The notes: generated from the letters alone by a model not told the origin. DNA of 64,000 bases from SIRX01 sp965213905 (GCA_965213905.1 OZ243922.1:1736001-1800000), one strand, 5' to 3'; numbered from the stretch's first letter, positions 51,265-60,233 are shown. Translations and numbers: made by a program.

Positions 51265-52314
51265 ATGGTGGACGCCGGGCAACGGGGATCGCAGGACTAC
51301 ACTACCCGCGAGGCCGTAAAACGGCTGTTGCGGGCCGGCATCGCGCTGGTCTTTCTGGTGGTAGTCGGGACCTTCGGGTACATGAGGATCGAAGGTTGGA
51401 ACTTCTCGGACTCACTGTACATGGTGTACATCACCATGAGCACCATAGGATTTACCGAGGTCCGGGAACTCGGCGACGCGGGACGACTCTGGACGGCCCT
51501 GGTCGGCATAGGTGGGATCGGGACTTTCGCATATGCTGCGGGTTCGCTGATAGAGTTTGCCGTCGAAGGGACGGTCCGGGGATACTTCAGGAACAGGCGG
51601 ATGAGAAACGAGATAGATAAGCTGGAAAACCATTACATACTCTGTGGTTACGGAAGGGTTGGGCGCGAGGTTGCCGAAGAGTTACGCTCCGAACACGTCC
51701 CGTTCATAGTAGTAGACAAAAACGATTCGATAGTAGAGCAGTGCCGGCTGGAAGGACGCCTTGCCATTATCGGCAGCGGCTCCGACGATCAGGTTCTAGA
51801 AAGCGCCGGGGCAAAGCGGGCTCGCGGCCTGATCGCCGCCGTAGCCAGCGACGCGGACAACGTTTTCATAACGCTTTCGGCGCGCCGGATGAACCCGGAT
51901 CTCCACATAGTCGCCCGCTTCAACTCCGACGAGAGCGCCGCAAAACTTTCTATGGCGGGGGCGGATCGCACCCTCTCACCCCACTACATCGGGGGCCGGT
52001 ACCTCGGGTCCCTGGCGACCCGCCCCTCCGTCGTGGATTTTCTCGGCGTGATCTCCCACGGCGGCGAGATAGAATTCCGGCTCGAAGAGCTAACGGTCCC
52101 AAAGAACGCTCGTCTCTCCGACCATCCCCTCGGCAAACTCGACATCTTCAAACAAACCGGCGCCCGCGTCCTCGCCATCCGCAGAGACGGTGGAGCCTTC
52201 AACACGAACCCATCCGGTGGAGACCGTATCTCTACCGGCGACACCCTCATAGTCCTCGGCACTCCCGGGCAGATAGAAAACACGGAAACCTTGATAAACA
52301 CCGGGTTCGAATAG
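51265..52314 (+). CDS. Potassium channel with RCK (TrkA-N/TrkA-C) domain
   Basis: The 349-residue protein has two membrane helices around a pore with the filter TIGFTEV (60-66), then a cytoplasmic RCK domain with ILCGYGRVGREVAEEL (the NAD-binding loop) and a TrkA-C-like end. This matches MthK/GsuK-type two-helix channels gated by ligand. The filter has Phe-Thr-Glu in place of the usual Tyr-Gly-Asp, as in some members. It is 35 bases after the phosphoesterase gene but has its own promoter. Gating ligand unknown. Confidence 0.88.
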   Translation: MVDAGQRGSQDYTTREAVKRLLRAGIALVFLVVVGTFGYMRIEGWNFSDSLYMVYITMSTIGFTEVRELGDAGRLWTALVGIGGIGTFAYAAGSLIEFAVEGTVRGYFRNRRMRNEIDKLENHYILCGYGRVGREVAEELRSEHVPFIVVDKNDSIVEQCRLEGRLAIIGSGSDDQVLESAGAKRARGLIAAVASDADNVFITLSARRMNPDLHIVARFNSDESAAKLSMAGADRTLSPHYIGGRYLGSLATRPSVVDFLGVISHGGEIEFRLEELTVPKNARLSDHPLGKLDIFKQTGARVLAIRRDGGAFNTNPSGGDRISTGDTLIVLGTPGQIENTETLINTGFE

Positions 52315-52326
52315 CCACAACCCGCG

Positions 52327-52587
52327 TCAGCCGCCGAGCGGGTCGCCTGCCAGGCCTGCGAGTATGCGCTTTCTGAAAACTAGAAAAAGGATTGTCGGAG
52401 GTAGGGTAGCCAGCAGCGAGGCCGCGGCGAGTGGTCCGGGCGGGGCGCCGGCGCCGAGGTTCGCCACGAAATTTCCCAGCACTACGGTGGCCGGTTTGGA
52501 TTCCGGGACAAAGATACCGGTTAAAGAAAATGTCCCAGAACTACTACGGCAGAAACTCTTTTCCCACGCTGAAAGTGAAAAGCCCAA
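52327..52587 (-). pseudogene. Remnant of a carbohydrate ABC transporter permease
   Basis: The 86-codon frame ends with LLATLPPTILFLVFRKRILAGLAGDPLGG-like sequence and, before it, VVLGNFVANLGAG, which look like the last helix and C-terminal tail of MalG-type sugar permeases. The first 35 codons are poor and no full permease, binding protein or ATPase is present. It is therefore best read as the broken end of a lost sugar transporter. The rest of the gap to 52701 shows nothing clear. Confidence 0.5.
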
Positions 52588-52701
52588 AGCGTCGGTAACG
52601 AGTGGCTCGCCGGACGTTTGCCACCCCGTCGAAAAAAGTCCTGGCTCACCCGTTGTCGTCTCGAAGTGATGACGAAGCTCCGCAACCCGGTCTCTCCGGG
52701 G

Positions 52702-54081
52702 TCACTGCTGCTCCATGGCGGCGCTGCGCTGTAGGCCCAGGGTGGACTCCATCTCTTCCAGCGGTACGCCTTTGGTCTCGGGCATGACTGTTAGGACCCA
52801 GAAGGTCATCGCGCCGCCGCAGAGGAAGAAGAACGCGAAAGCAGCTCCTCCGCCCAGCGTGCCGGCAATCGCCGGAAAAGACCAGGAGACCACCGCGGCG
52901 AAGGACCAGTGGGTGAGGGCGCCCCACGACTGCCCGCGGGCCCGGATCGCAGTGGGGAATATCTCGGAGATGAATACCCAGATAACGGCGCCCTGCCCGA
53001 ACGCGTGGGCACCGACGAAGAGCATAACCCCGCCGACCACGACGGCGCCGGTGAACCCGGAGAAGTTGCCCTCGAAGAGAAAGAACATTGCGGCCAGGGT
53101 GCCGAGCGTGAGGAGGTAGCCGGCGGAGCACACGATCATCAGAATGCGGCGTCCGATCCGGTCGATCAGGTACAACGCGCCGAGCGTGGCCAGCAGGTTG
53201 ACCAGGCCCACGCCGGCGCTGTTGAGAAAGGCCGAGCTCTCACCCAGGCCGGCGCTCTGGAAGATTTGTGGCGCGTAGTAGAGCACCGCGTTAATTCCAC
53301 CGAGCTGGTTGAAGGCCGCGATGGCAAAGGCCAGCAGGATAACGCGGCGGTGCGCGCCCGTGAAGAATGGAACCTCCGGCATCTCCTCGTCGCGGCGCAG
53401 CGCCTCTTCGATCTCCTCCCGCTGCTGGCGGGCCTCCTGCTCGCTGGAGGACAGCCGGTCGATCGTGGTCCTGGCCTGCTCGGTGCGGCCTACGCTCATG
53501 AGCCAGCGGGGACTTTCGGGCACCAAAAACATCAGGAAAAAGAACGCGGCGGCCGGGATAGCCTCGACGCCGAACATCCAGCGCCAGGCGGTTTCGCCGC
53601 CGATGACGCTCAGGATGGCGAAGTTGGACAGGTAGGCTGCCAGGATGCCCACGACGATGTTGAACTGGAACAACCCGACCAGCCGGCCCCGATGCTGGGG
53701 TGGCGCGACCTCGGCGTTGTAGATCGGGGCGACCGAAGTGGCCGCGCCGACTCCCAAACCGCCGAGAAAGCGGAAGAGCATGAACAGGATCCAGTTCCCC
53801 GCCAGCGCGCTGCCCAAAGCCGACACAACGTAGAGGATGCCGACGGCGAACAGCACCGGCTTGCGGCCGTAGACGTCGGCCGGTTTGGCCAGGCCGGCGT
53901 ACGCGGCGCCGATAACGGTGCCGATCAAGGCGGTGGCGACCGTAAAGCCGAGCCCGAAGCCCGATAGGCCGAAGACCCGGGTGAGATCCTGCGTCGTTCC
54001 GGAGATGACGGCCGTGTCGAAGCCGAACAATAAACCGCCGAGAGCGGCGATTACCGCGCTGCGTAGTACCAGAGGCTGCAT
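52702..54081 (-). CDS. Sugar porter of the MFS
   Basis: The 459-residue, twelve-helix transporter carries GGLLFGFDTAVISG, DVYGRKPVLF, FRFLGGLGVGAATSVAPIYNAEVAP, FNQLGGINAVLYYAPQIF and MPETKGVPLEEME, all diagnostic for the sugar porter family (XylE/GlcP-like proton symporters). ATG 54081 has GGGAG ahead. A broken ABC sugar permease lies just downstream, so this may be the surviving sugar uptake gene in the area. The sugar is unknown. Confidence 0.92.
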   Translation of the reverse strand: MQPLVLRSAVIAALGGLLFGFDTAVISGTTQDLTRVFGLSGFGLGFTVATALIGTVIGAAYAGLAKPADVYGRKPVLFAVGILYVVSALGSALAGNWILFMLFRFLGGLGVGAATSVAPIYNAEVAPPQHRGRLVGLFQFNIVVGILAAYLSNFAILSVIGGETAWRWMFGVEAIPAAAFFFLMFLVPESPRWLMSVGRTEQARTTIDRLSSSEQEARQQREEIEEALRRDEEMPEVPFFTGAHRRVILLAFAIAAFNQLGGINAVLYYAPQIFQSAGLGESSAFLNSAGVGLVNLLATLGALYLIDRIGRRILMIVCSAGYLLTLGTLAAMFFLFEGNFSGFTGAVVVGGVMLFVGAHAFGQGAVIWVFISEIFPTAIRARGQSWGALTHWSFAAVVSWSFPAIAGTLGGGAAFAFFFLCGGAMTFWVLTVMPETKGVPLEEMESTLGLQRSAAMEQQ

Positions 54082-54405
54082 GCTAAACTCCCTTACCCAT
54101 TGCTTACGGAACCCTCCAGAGTGATCCCACCCGTCTCGGCATGATGCCACAAGTTACAATTCGCGGCCAGCTTCGGAGTTACCTGTTTTTCGCACTTTTT
54201 AGCCTACAAAGGTGTTCTGCCAACCCTGGCCCCGATCATACCCGGCCTCGACGACCGCGAACTACCGAACCTCTACAAGCCTCCGATACGGACGCGGGTT
54301 TCGCCGACTACACGCCCGCCCGGCTACCCTACGCAGAACATCTGACGCGACTCTTCAAGGCGAGTTGCCGTCGGGCCGGTTTGAAAAAACGGGCGCCGCC
54401 CTACG
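54082..54405. other. Intergenic stretch without a clear gene
   Basis: The 324 bases between the sugar porter start and the cimA stop hold no convincing gene. Open frames on the plus strand here are Pro/Arg/Thr-rich shadows. It should contain the sugar porter promoter. Confidence 0.4.
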
Positions 54406-55998
54406 TTATCTACCGCCACTCTCCGGCGCTTCGGCCAATGTACTATCTTCGACTGATCCCGCGTTTACCCCATACTCCAACCCATCCACGAGCGCCTGCC
54501 AACTCGCTTCGATAATATTCTCGCCAACCCCGACCGCGCCCCACATCCTCTTGCCGTCGGTGGAGTCTATGAGGACGCGGGTGGTCGCCGCCGTCGCCCG
54601 GTGCTCGTTCAGGATGCGGACCTTGTAGTTTGAGAGGTGGATGGCCTTCAGCTCCGGGTAATGGGGCTCTATGGCTTGCCGCAAGGCGTTGTCCAGGGCG
54701 TTTACGGGACCGTTGCCCTCCGCAGTGGAGATAACGCGCTGACCTTTTACAAAGAGCTTTATGGTCGCCTCGGTCCGCGCGTGCCCGCCGGGGTGCTTGT
54801 CGGTGATAATGCGGAAGGTTTCCAGCTCGAAGAGCGGTTTGTCCTCGCCGGTGGCCCGGCCGATGAGCAGGGCGAGCGAGGCGTCCGCCGCCTCGTAGTG
54901 GTAGCCCTCGTACTCGCGCTGCTTGATCGCCGATAGCACCGTCGCCACGTCCCCGGCTTCGAGTCCCAACTCCTCGGCTTTGGCCCGGATGGAGTTCTTG
55001 CCGGAGAGTTCCCCGACCGGCGTGCGGCGCCGGTTGCCGACCGCTTCGGGCTCTACGTGTTCGTAGGTAGAAGGGTCTTTGCTTATGCCGTCCACGTGCA
55101 GCCCGCCCTTGTGGGAAAAGGCGCTCCGCCCGACAAACGGCCGGTGGGTGTCCGGCGTCAAGTTCATAAGCTCGGAGACGTAGTTGGAGACTTCGGTCAG
55201 CTTTTTGAGGTTCTCTCCCTCCATCACTTCCAGGCCCACCTTGAGTTGGAGGTTGGCGATGGTGGTGACGAGATCGCAGTTGCCGCACCGTTCCCCAACA
55301 CCGTTTATGGTGCCTTGTACGTGGGTCGCGCCGGCTTCTACGGCGACCAGGGCGTTCGCCACACCGCAGCCGGAGTCGTTGTGGGTGTGGATGCCGACCT
55401 CCACCTCCGGAAACTCCCCGACCGTGCGGCCGACGATTTCTTTTAGCTCCGTCGGGAGCGTGCCGCCGTTGGTGTCGCAGAGGACGAGGGTTGTGGCTCC
55501 GGACTCGGCGGCGGCGCGGAGTACCTCCAGCGCGTGATCGGGGTCGTCCTTGAAACCGTCGAAGTAGTGTTCGGCGTCGAAGATGACCTCTTTGCCGGCG
55601 TCGGCCAGGTAGCTTACCGTGTCCCTTATGGACTCCAGGTTCTCTTCCGGCGTGGTCCGCAGGACTTTCTCGACGTGCAGCTTCCAGCTCTTGGCGACGA
55701 TGCACGCGACGGAGGCGGAGAGACTTGGTAGGAGCGTAACCGCCGGGTCGTCCTCGGCCCGTCCGCCCGGACGCCGGGCGCGGGTAAAGGCGACGAGCTT
55801 CGCGTTTTCTAGTTCCGAGACGTCGAAGTCCTGAAAGAAGTCCATGTCTTTGGGGTTCGAGGCCGGGAAGCCGGCTTCGATGTAGTGGAGTCCCAGGGCG
55901 TCGAGTTCGCGGGCTATCCGGATCTTGTCTTCCGTGGTGAGGCTTACGCCTTCGCGTTGGGTGCCGTCGCGTAGTGTAGTGTCAAATAGTTTTAACAT
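54406..55998 (-). CDS. cimA: Citramalate synthase
   Basis: CimA condenses pyruvate and acetyl-CoA to citramalate, a threonine-independent start to isoleucine. The 530-residue protein has FDTTLRDGTQREGVSL, VLCDTNGGTLP, GIHTHNDSGCGVANAL, the Cys-containing NGVGERCGNCDL and a C-terminal LeuA-type regulatory domain (FELETFRIITDK, RVLIDST). These mark CimA (long type) over LeuA. ATG 55998 shares one base with the leuB stop (TAATG) and has AGGAG ahead. It is the last gene of the leu operon. Confidence 0.93.
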   Translation of the reverse strand: MLKLFDTTLRDGTQREGVSLTTEDKIRIARELDALGLHYIEAGFPASNPKDMDFFQDFDVSELENAKLVAFTRARRPGGRAEDDPAVTLLPSLSASVACIVAKSWKLHVEKVLRTTPEENLESIRDTVSYLADAGKEVIFDAEHYFDGFKDDPDHALEVLRAAAESGATTLVLCDTNGGTLPTELKEIVGRTVGEFPEVEVGIHTHNDSGCGVANALVAVEAGATHVQGTINGVGERCGNCDLVTTIANLQLKVGLEVMEGENLKKLTEVSNYVSELMNLTPDTHRPFVGRSAFSHKGGLHVDGISKDPSTYEHVEPEAVGNRRRTPVGELSGKNSIRAKAEELGLEAGDVATVLSAIKQREYEGYHYEAADASLALLIGRATGEDKPLFELETFRIITDKHPGGHARTEATIKLFVKGQRVISTAEGNGPVNALDNALRQAIEPHYPELKAIHLSNYKVRILNEHRATAATTRVLIDSTDGKRMWGAVGVGENIIEASWQALVDGLEYGVNAGSVEDSTLAEAPESGGR

Positions 55999-57071
55999 TA
56001 TGCTACTCCTTCTCCGGCCCCGATCCACTTGCTCACGGCCATGGTTACTTCTTCGGTGGTCTTCGTTCCGCCGAGATCCGGCGTAAAGTGATGCGTCTCC
56101 AGGCCCATCGAAACCCCCTGCTCGATGGCGTTCGCAACGTCCGGGCGGCCCAAGGAGTGGCGGAACATCATGCCCGCTGAGAGGATTGTGGCGTAAGGGT
56201 TGGCGCTGCCTTGCCCGGCGATGTCCGGGGCGCTCCCGTGTACCGGCTCGTAGATTCCGGGGTTGCCCGGCTCGCCGAGAGATGCGCTCGCGAGCATCCC
56301 CATCGAACCGGGGAGCATCGCGGCCTCGTCGGAGAGGATGTCACCGAACATGTTCTCGGTCAGGATGACGTCGAACCTGCTCGGTTCACGGATCAGGAAC
56401 ATAGCCGCGGCGTCCACCAAGACGTGGTCCAGTTCCACCTCCGGGTAGTCCTCCGCCACATCCTCGACCACGCTCCGCCACAGCCGGCTCGTCGCCAGGA
56501 TGTTGGATTTATCTACGGAGGTTACCCGGCGCTTGCGGCGTTTCGCGGCGTCGAAGGCGACCCGCGCCACGCGCTCGACCTCTTCGCGGGTGTACTCGCA
56601 GAGATCGCTCGCGTAGTCGCTGCCTTCGTTTTTCTCCCCGAAGTACATTCCGCCGGTCAGCTCCCGCACGACAAGGATATCCACCCCGTCCAGCACCTCG
56701 CGCTTTAGGGTGGAAGAGTCCGCGAGCGCCGGTATGGTTTCCACCGGGCGCAGGTTGGCGAACGCTCCCAGGTGTTTGCGGAGTTTTAAGAGTCCCGTTT
56801 CAGGGCGGACCGGGGCGTCGTCGAAGTCCGGGTGGCCCGCCGCGCCGAGCAGGACGGAGTCCGACTGGCTTGCTTTATCCAGCGTCTCGTCGGAGATAGG
56901 CTCACCTTCGTCCCGGATGGCCGCACCGCCGATCAGACGTTCCTCGTAGCGGATGTCCAACTCGAAGTGCTCCGCCACCGAGTCTATTACCTCCCGGGCG
57001 GCGCCGACCACTTCCGGCCCGATGCCGTCGCCCGGCAGGAGTAGTATGTCGAAGCTGTCTCTACGGTTCAT
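55998..57071 (-). CDS. leuB: 3-isopropylmalate dehydrogenase
   Basis: LeuB oxidises and decarboxylates 3-isopropylmalate with NAD to the leucine keto acid; it can also act on the citramalate-derived substrate for isoleucine. The 357-residue protein has LLPGDGIGPEV, RELTGGMYFGEKNEGSDYA, the VDKSNILATSRLWR Lys, TENMFGDILSDEAAMLPGS and EPVHGSAPDIAGQGSANP. ATG 57071 abuts the cyclase stop (TAGATG) with GGAGGA ahead. It precedes cimA in the operon. leuC and leuD are not in this window. Confidence 0.95.
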   Translation of the reverse strand: MNRRDSFDILLLPGDGIGPEVVGAAREVIDSVAEHFELDIRYEERLIGGAAIRDEGEPISDETLDKASQSDSVLLGAAGHPDFDDAPVRPETGLLKLRKHLGAFANLRPVETIPALADSSTLKREVLDGVDILVVRELTGGMYFGEKNEGSDYASDLCEYTREEVERVARVAFDAAKRRKRRVTSVDKSNILATSRLWRSVVEDVAEDYPEVELDHVLVDAAAMFLIREPSRFDVILTENMFGDILSDEAAMLPGSMGMLASASLGEPGNPGIYEPVHGSAPDIAGQGSANPYATILSAGMMFRHSLGRPDVANAIEQGVSMGLETHHFTPDLGGTKTTEEVTMAVSKWIGAGEGVA

Positions 57072-57755
57072 CTAATCCTCCACTACTGCGAATGCTCTGA
57101 CAGGGAAAGTTTCGAAATCCTTGACCTTTACCGGCGCGACCGAGAACCTGGCGCCCCGGTCCGGGAGTTGATCCAGGCCGCGCAGGTGCTCCACTATCGG
57201 GATCTCCGCCCCGAGAAGCGTTGTATGGACCGGCCGGTAGAGGTCTTTCGTATCGTCTATGTTGAGGGAGTCTATACCGACGAGCGCCACGCCGGCATCT
57301 ACTAGATATTCGGCGGCGTCCTCCGTGAGAAACGGGTTCTCTTCGAAGTATTGGTCCGTTCTCCAGTGGACGTCCCAACCGGTATGGACCAGAACCGCTT
57401 TGCCTGTAAGGTCTCCCAGATCCTCGAAGTGTTTCGAGCCTATAGCCCGGCCTTGCGTCGTGTCGAATCGGAGAATGACCGCGTCCAGATCCACCAGGGA
57501 TTTTAGCGGCAACTCGGAGAGGTCTTTGCCATCGGCGAAGCGGTGGAAAGGGGAGTCGACGTAGGTGCCGGTGTTGCCCACCATGTCTATTCTGCCGACA
57601 TGAAATTCCGTGCCTTCGGCGTAGTGCTCCCTGGACTGTTCGCGGCTCAGGTAGTCGCAGACGACGGGAGCCGGGAGTCCTTTGTAGGTGACCATGCCAT
57701 CCTCGACCTCGTGGCTCACGTCGAAGACCTGCCGCCGGGTGCTGTTTTCTACCAT
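57072..57755 (-). CDS. Cyclase-family (kynurenine formamidase-like) protein
   Basis: The 227-residue protein is a member of the PF04199 cyclase/formamidase family (FDVSHEVEDGMVTYKGLP, GDLTGKAVLVHTGWD, LVGIDSLNID). The metal motif reads GNTGTYVDSPFH, where the common form is HxGTHxDxPxH, so the two leading His are replaced; this variant also occurs in other members. It sits between the HExxH gene and leuB in the leu operon. The reaction is unknown; an amide or lactone hydrolysis is the family norm. Confidence 0.8.
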   Translation of the reverse strand: MVENSTRRQVFDVSHEVEDGMVTYKGLPAPVVCDYLSREQSREHYAEGTEFHVGRIDMVGNTGTYVDSPFHRFADGKDLSELPLKSLVDLDAVILRFDTTQGRAIGSKHFEDLGDLTGKAVLVHTGWDVHWRTDQYFEENPFLTEDAAEYLVDAGVALVGIDSLNIDDTKDLYRPVHTTLLGAEIPIVEHLRGLDQLPDRGARFSVAPVKVKDFETFPVRAFAVVED

Positions 57756-57759
57756 CTAC

Positions 57760-58494
57760 CTAAAACTCCGATCTCGATTTCAACCACTCCCGGCCACCAC
57801 GTCCCAGCGCATCCGCAAACAACTCTTCCGCCCGACCTTCATCCACCACGTATTCTTCATCCCACAGCTTGCGGACGAGAACGCCCAAGAACTTATCCCC
57901 AAACTCCTCCAGCGTCGCGTTTCCAAAAAGGAGCAACAAGTTCTGGAAGGACATTTGCTCCTCCGCGTCTGCCTGGCCCCCGAACTCCCGGACAGTGAAG
58001 ATCGGTTTATCTACCTGTGAAAGATGGTCTTTTAACGACAAACCTGACCTGTGGGCCACCGCAACGGCGGCTGCTTGAGGTACGAATTCCCGCAGCCAGG
58101 TCGGAGTTCGGACCATCTCTCTCTGCAATAAGAAAGCGTGGGCCAACTCGTGCCAGACGGCCAGAGACAATAGCGCCTCTGTGCGAGGATGGAACACCGG
58201 ATTCAACTCCTCCGGCAGCACGAGCGCCGACGGCGTGACGGAACGGGTGAAGTAGGGAAAGCCTTGCGAATAGGTACGGCTACTATCACGCGGCGCCTCC
58301 GGCCAGTTCTCGTCCGCCACCAGTAACGCCTGTACCTCCGGCGGCTCCACTCTCAGTATCTCAGAGAGCTCCCGCACACCAATCTCCAGCAGCCCGCGCA
58401 GCTCACGACCCCGGTCCCTCAACCGTGGTGGATGGAGAACCGGGACCGCGCCTTCGAGACGTTCGTAGTCCGGGAGTATGGCTAGCTCCTGCAC
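57760..58494 (-). CDS. Uncharacterised protein with HExxH motif
   Basis: The 244-residue protein has a zincin-like active site H115-E-L-A-H119 (LAVWHELAHAFLLQ) and further Glu/His residues downstream (REFVPQAAAVAVAH), but no signal peptide, so it would be a cytoplasmic metallopeptidase or a look-alike. I do not recognise the family. The start is GTG 58494. It lies 10 bases after leuA and four bases before the cyclase gene, so it is part of the leucine operon. A link to leucine synthesis is not evident. Confidence 0.7.
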   Translation of the reverse strand: MQELAILPDYERLEGAVPVLHPPRLRDRGRELRGLLEIGVRELSEILRVEPPEVQALLVADENWPEAPRDSSRTYSQGFPYFTRSVTPSALVLPEELNPVFHPRTEALLSLAVWHELAHAFLLQREMVRTPTWLREFVPQAAAVAVAHRSGLSLKDHLSQVDKPIFTVREFGGQADAEEQMSFQNLLLLFGNATLEEFGDKFLGVLVRKLWDEEYVVDEGRAEELFADALGRGGREWLKSRSEF

Positions 58495-58504
58495 GGGGGG
58501 CCGG

Positions 58505-60055
58505 TTACGGTGTTACTTTCGGCTCGACCCAGGTGGCGGTGGCCCCGGCCTTGCTGCCGATGTACACGTTGACCGCCCGCACGTAGGCCCGTGCCGCCGC
58601 CTCGACCACGTCCTGGCTCAGGCCGCGCCCGGCGTACTCGCTACCTTCGAACTCGACGGAGACCCGCACCTCGCCCAGGGCATCCTTGCCGCCGGTAACG
58701 GCGTCTATCCGGAAGTCCGTCAGGCGGCCCTTTATATTGGTCGCCGCGTCTATGGCACGGAACACGGCGTCTACCGGACCCTCGCCCTCGGCCTCGGCCT
58801 CGAAGATGCCCTGCTCCTCGTGGGAAATGGTGACCGCCGCCCGGCTCTGGCGTCCGGTTGCAGCGACGACGCGCAGGGAATCCAAAGCGAACTTGCCCTC
58901 GAAGGAGCCCACCTCGTCGGCGGCGATGGCTTCCAGGTCCGCAGCCGTCACCGTCTTTTTGTTGTCGGCCACGTCCTTGAAACGTTCGAAGGCCCGCTTG
59001 AGGACTTCGCCTTCGATGGTGTAGCCGAGTTCTTCGAGGGCTTCCTTGAGCGCGTGGCGGCCGGAGTGCTTGCCGAGGTAGATGTTCGAGCCTTCGAGCC
59101 CGATGTCGGCCTGCTGCATGATCTCGAACGTCCGCCGGTCCTTGAGCACGCCGTCCTGATGAATGCCGGACTCGTGCAGAAAAGCGTTACGCCCGACGAC
59201 GGCCTTGTTCGGCGGAACCTCGTAGCCGGTCATGTTGGAGACCATGCGGCTCGTGTTGGCGAGCTGACGTGTATCCAACCCAACCTCCACGTCGTAGTGA
59301 TCCGCGCGGGTGGTGAGCGCCATAACGACCTCTTCCAGCGAGGCGTTGCCGGCCCGTTCCCCGATGCCGTTGACCGCCACCTCGATCTGGCGCGCCCCAA
59401 CCTGCACGCCCGCGAGCGAGTTCGCCACCGCGAGCCCCAGGTCGTCGTGGCAGTGGACCGAGAGGATCGCATCCGCGAGTCCCGGAACCCGGTCCTGCAA
59501 CTCCGTCAGGAAGTCGGCGAACTCTACCGGCGTGGTGTAACCGACGGTGTCGGCTATGTTGATCACATCCGCACCGGCCTCGACCGCGGCGGCCACCACG
59601 TCCGCAAGATACCCGATGTCCGTCCGGGTTGCGTCCATCGGGGAGAACTCGACTTCGGGGCAAAGACTCTTGGCGAAGCGGACGCCTTTGCCGGCGCGTT
59701 GCAGGATCTCCGCCCGGTTCGAGCGCATCTGGTGTTCGATGTGCAGGTCTGAGGTGCCGACGAAGGTGTGGATGCGGGGCCGTTCGGACCACTGCACGGC
59801 CTCCCAGGCCCGCTCAATGTCTCCCTCGTAGATGCGGGCGAGCCCGGCGACGGTCGGGCCTTTCACCTCGGCGGCGATCCGGGAGACGGATTCGAAGTCC
59901 CCTTCGGACGTGATCGGGAACCCCGCCTCTATTACGTCTACCTCCAGACGCGCGAGCTGCTGGGCGATCTCCATCTTCTCCTCCACGGAGAGCGAGATCC
60001 CCGGCGATTGCTCGCCATCCCTAAGTGTAGTGTCGAAAATCTGTACGCGGCGCAT
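58505..60055 (-). CDS. leuA: 2-isopropylmalate synthase
   Basis: LeuA starts leucine synthesis from 2-ketoisovalerate and acetyl-CoA. The 516-residue protein has IFDTTLRDGEQSPGISLS, SVHCHDDLGLAVANSL, NGIGERAGNASLEEVV, a long linker and a C-terminal LeuA dimer domain for leucine feedback. ATG 60055 has AGAGGTG seven bases ahead; a GTG six bases earlier is less likely. It heads the operon leuA-HExxH-cyclase-leuB-cimA, behind a structured leader with a leucine-rich leader peptide. Confidence 0.95.
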   Translation of the reverse strand: MRRVQIFDTTLRDGEQSPGISLSVEEKMEIAQQLARLEVDVIEAGFPITSEGDFESVSRIAAEVKGPTVAGLARIYEGDIERAWEAVQWSERPRIHTFVGTSDLHIEHQMRSNRAEILQRAGKGVRFAKSLCPEVEFSPMDATRTDIGYLADVVAAAVEAGADVINIADTVGYTTPVEFADFLTELQDRVPGLADAILSVHCHDDLGLAVANSLAGVQVGARQIEVAVNGIGERAGNASLEEVVMALTTRADHYDVEVGLDTRQLANTSRMVSNMTGYEVPPNKAVVGRNAFLHESGIHQDGVLKDRRTFEIMQQADIGLEGSNIYLGKHSGRHALKEALEELGYTIEGEVLKRAFERFKDVADNKKTVTAADLEAIAADEVGSFEGKFALDSLRVVAATGRQSRAAVTISHEEQGIFEAEAEGEGPVDAVFRAIDAATNIKGRLTDFRIDAVTGGKDALGEVRVSVEFEGSEYAGRGLSQDVVEAAARAYVRAVNVYIGSKAGATATWVEPKVTP

Positions 60056-60132
60056 AGCCACTCACCTCTCTAATTTAGAAAACTTAATTGGAATCTGCGG
60101 CTGGATATTTAGGTGACCGCGAGCCCGTTTGG

Positions 60133-60196
60133 CCCGGCAGCTAGAGGCCGGGGCTAATAATTCGCCCGGCGGCCACCCTGAATAGTCGTAGGGTGG
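60133..60196 (-). promoter_or_regulatory. Attenuator-like leader of the leuA operon
   Basis: On the minus strand CCACCCT / AGGGTGG forms a perfect 7-bp stem (60196-60190 with 60179-60173), with two leucine CTA codons of the leader peptide in its arm and loop. Further on CCCGGC (60152-60147) can pair with an upstream GCCGGG (60170-60165) or a downstream GCCGGG (60138-60133), giving mutually exclusive hairpins. No T-run follows, so control of translation or Rho-type ending is as likely as classic termination. Confidence 0.6.
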
Positions 60197-60233
60197 AGAG
60201 AGAAGCACGTAGTTTGTAAGAGCTATGCCCCAT
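60141..60233 (-). CDS. Putative leucine leader peptide
   Basis: A 30-codon frame (ATG 60233 to TAG 60141) encodes a peptide with five Leu, three of them coded by CTA, rare in this high-GC genome, clustered as KLRASLSTLRLF. It ends 86 bases before leuA. There is no good ribosome site, but a TTGCCT-17-GATACT promoter-like pair lies just upstream, so it may be translated from a very short leader. Slow translation of the CTA codons at low leucine would change the hairpin choice downstream. Confidence 0.55.
   Translation of the reverse strand: MGHSSYKLRASLSTLRLFRVAAGRIISPGL

Noticed and set aside
54141..54515. Plus-strand frames between the sugar porter and cimA
   Set aside because: Composition is Pro/Thr/Arg-rich and they run into cimA on the other strand; no ribosome site.
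60173..60179. AGGGTGG on the minus strand ahead of leuA, recalling the T-box core
   Set aside because: It pairs perfectly with CCACCCT just upstream, no specifier domain or T-box bulge is visible, and the leader peptide with CTA codons explains the structure better.
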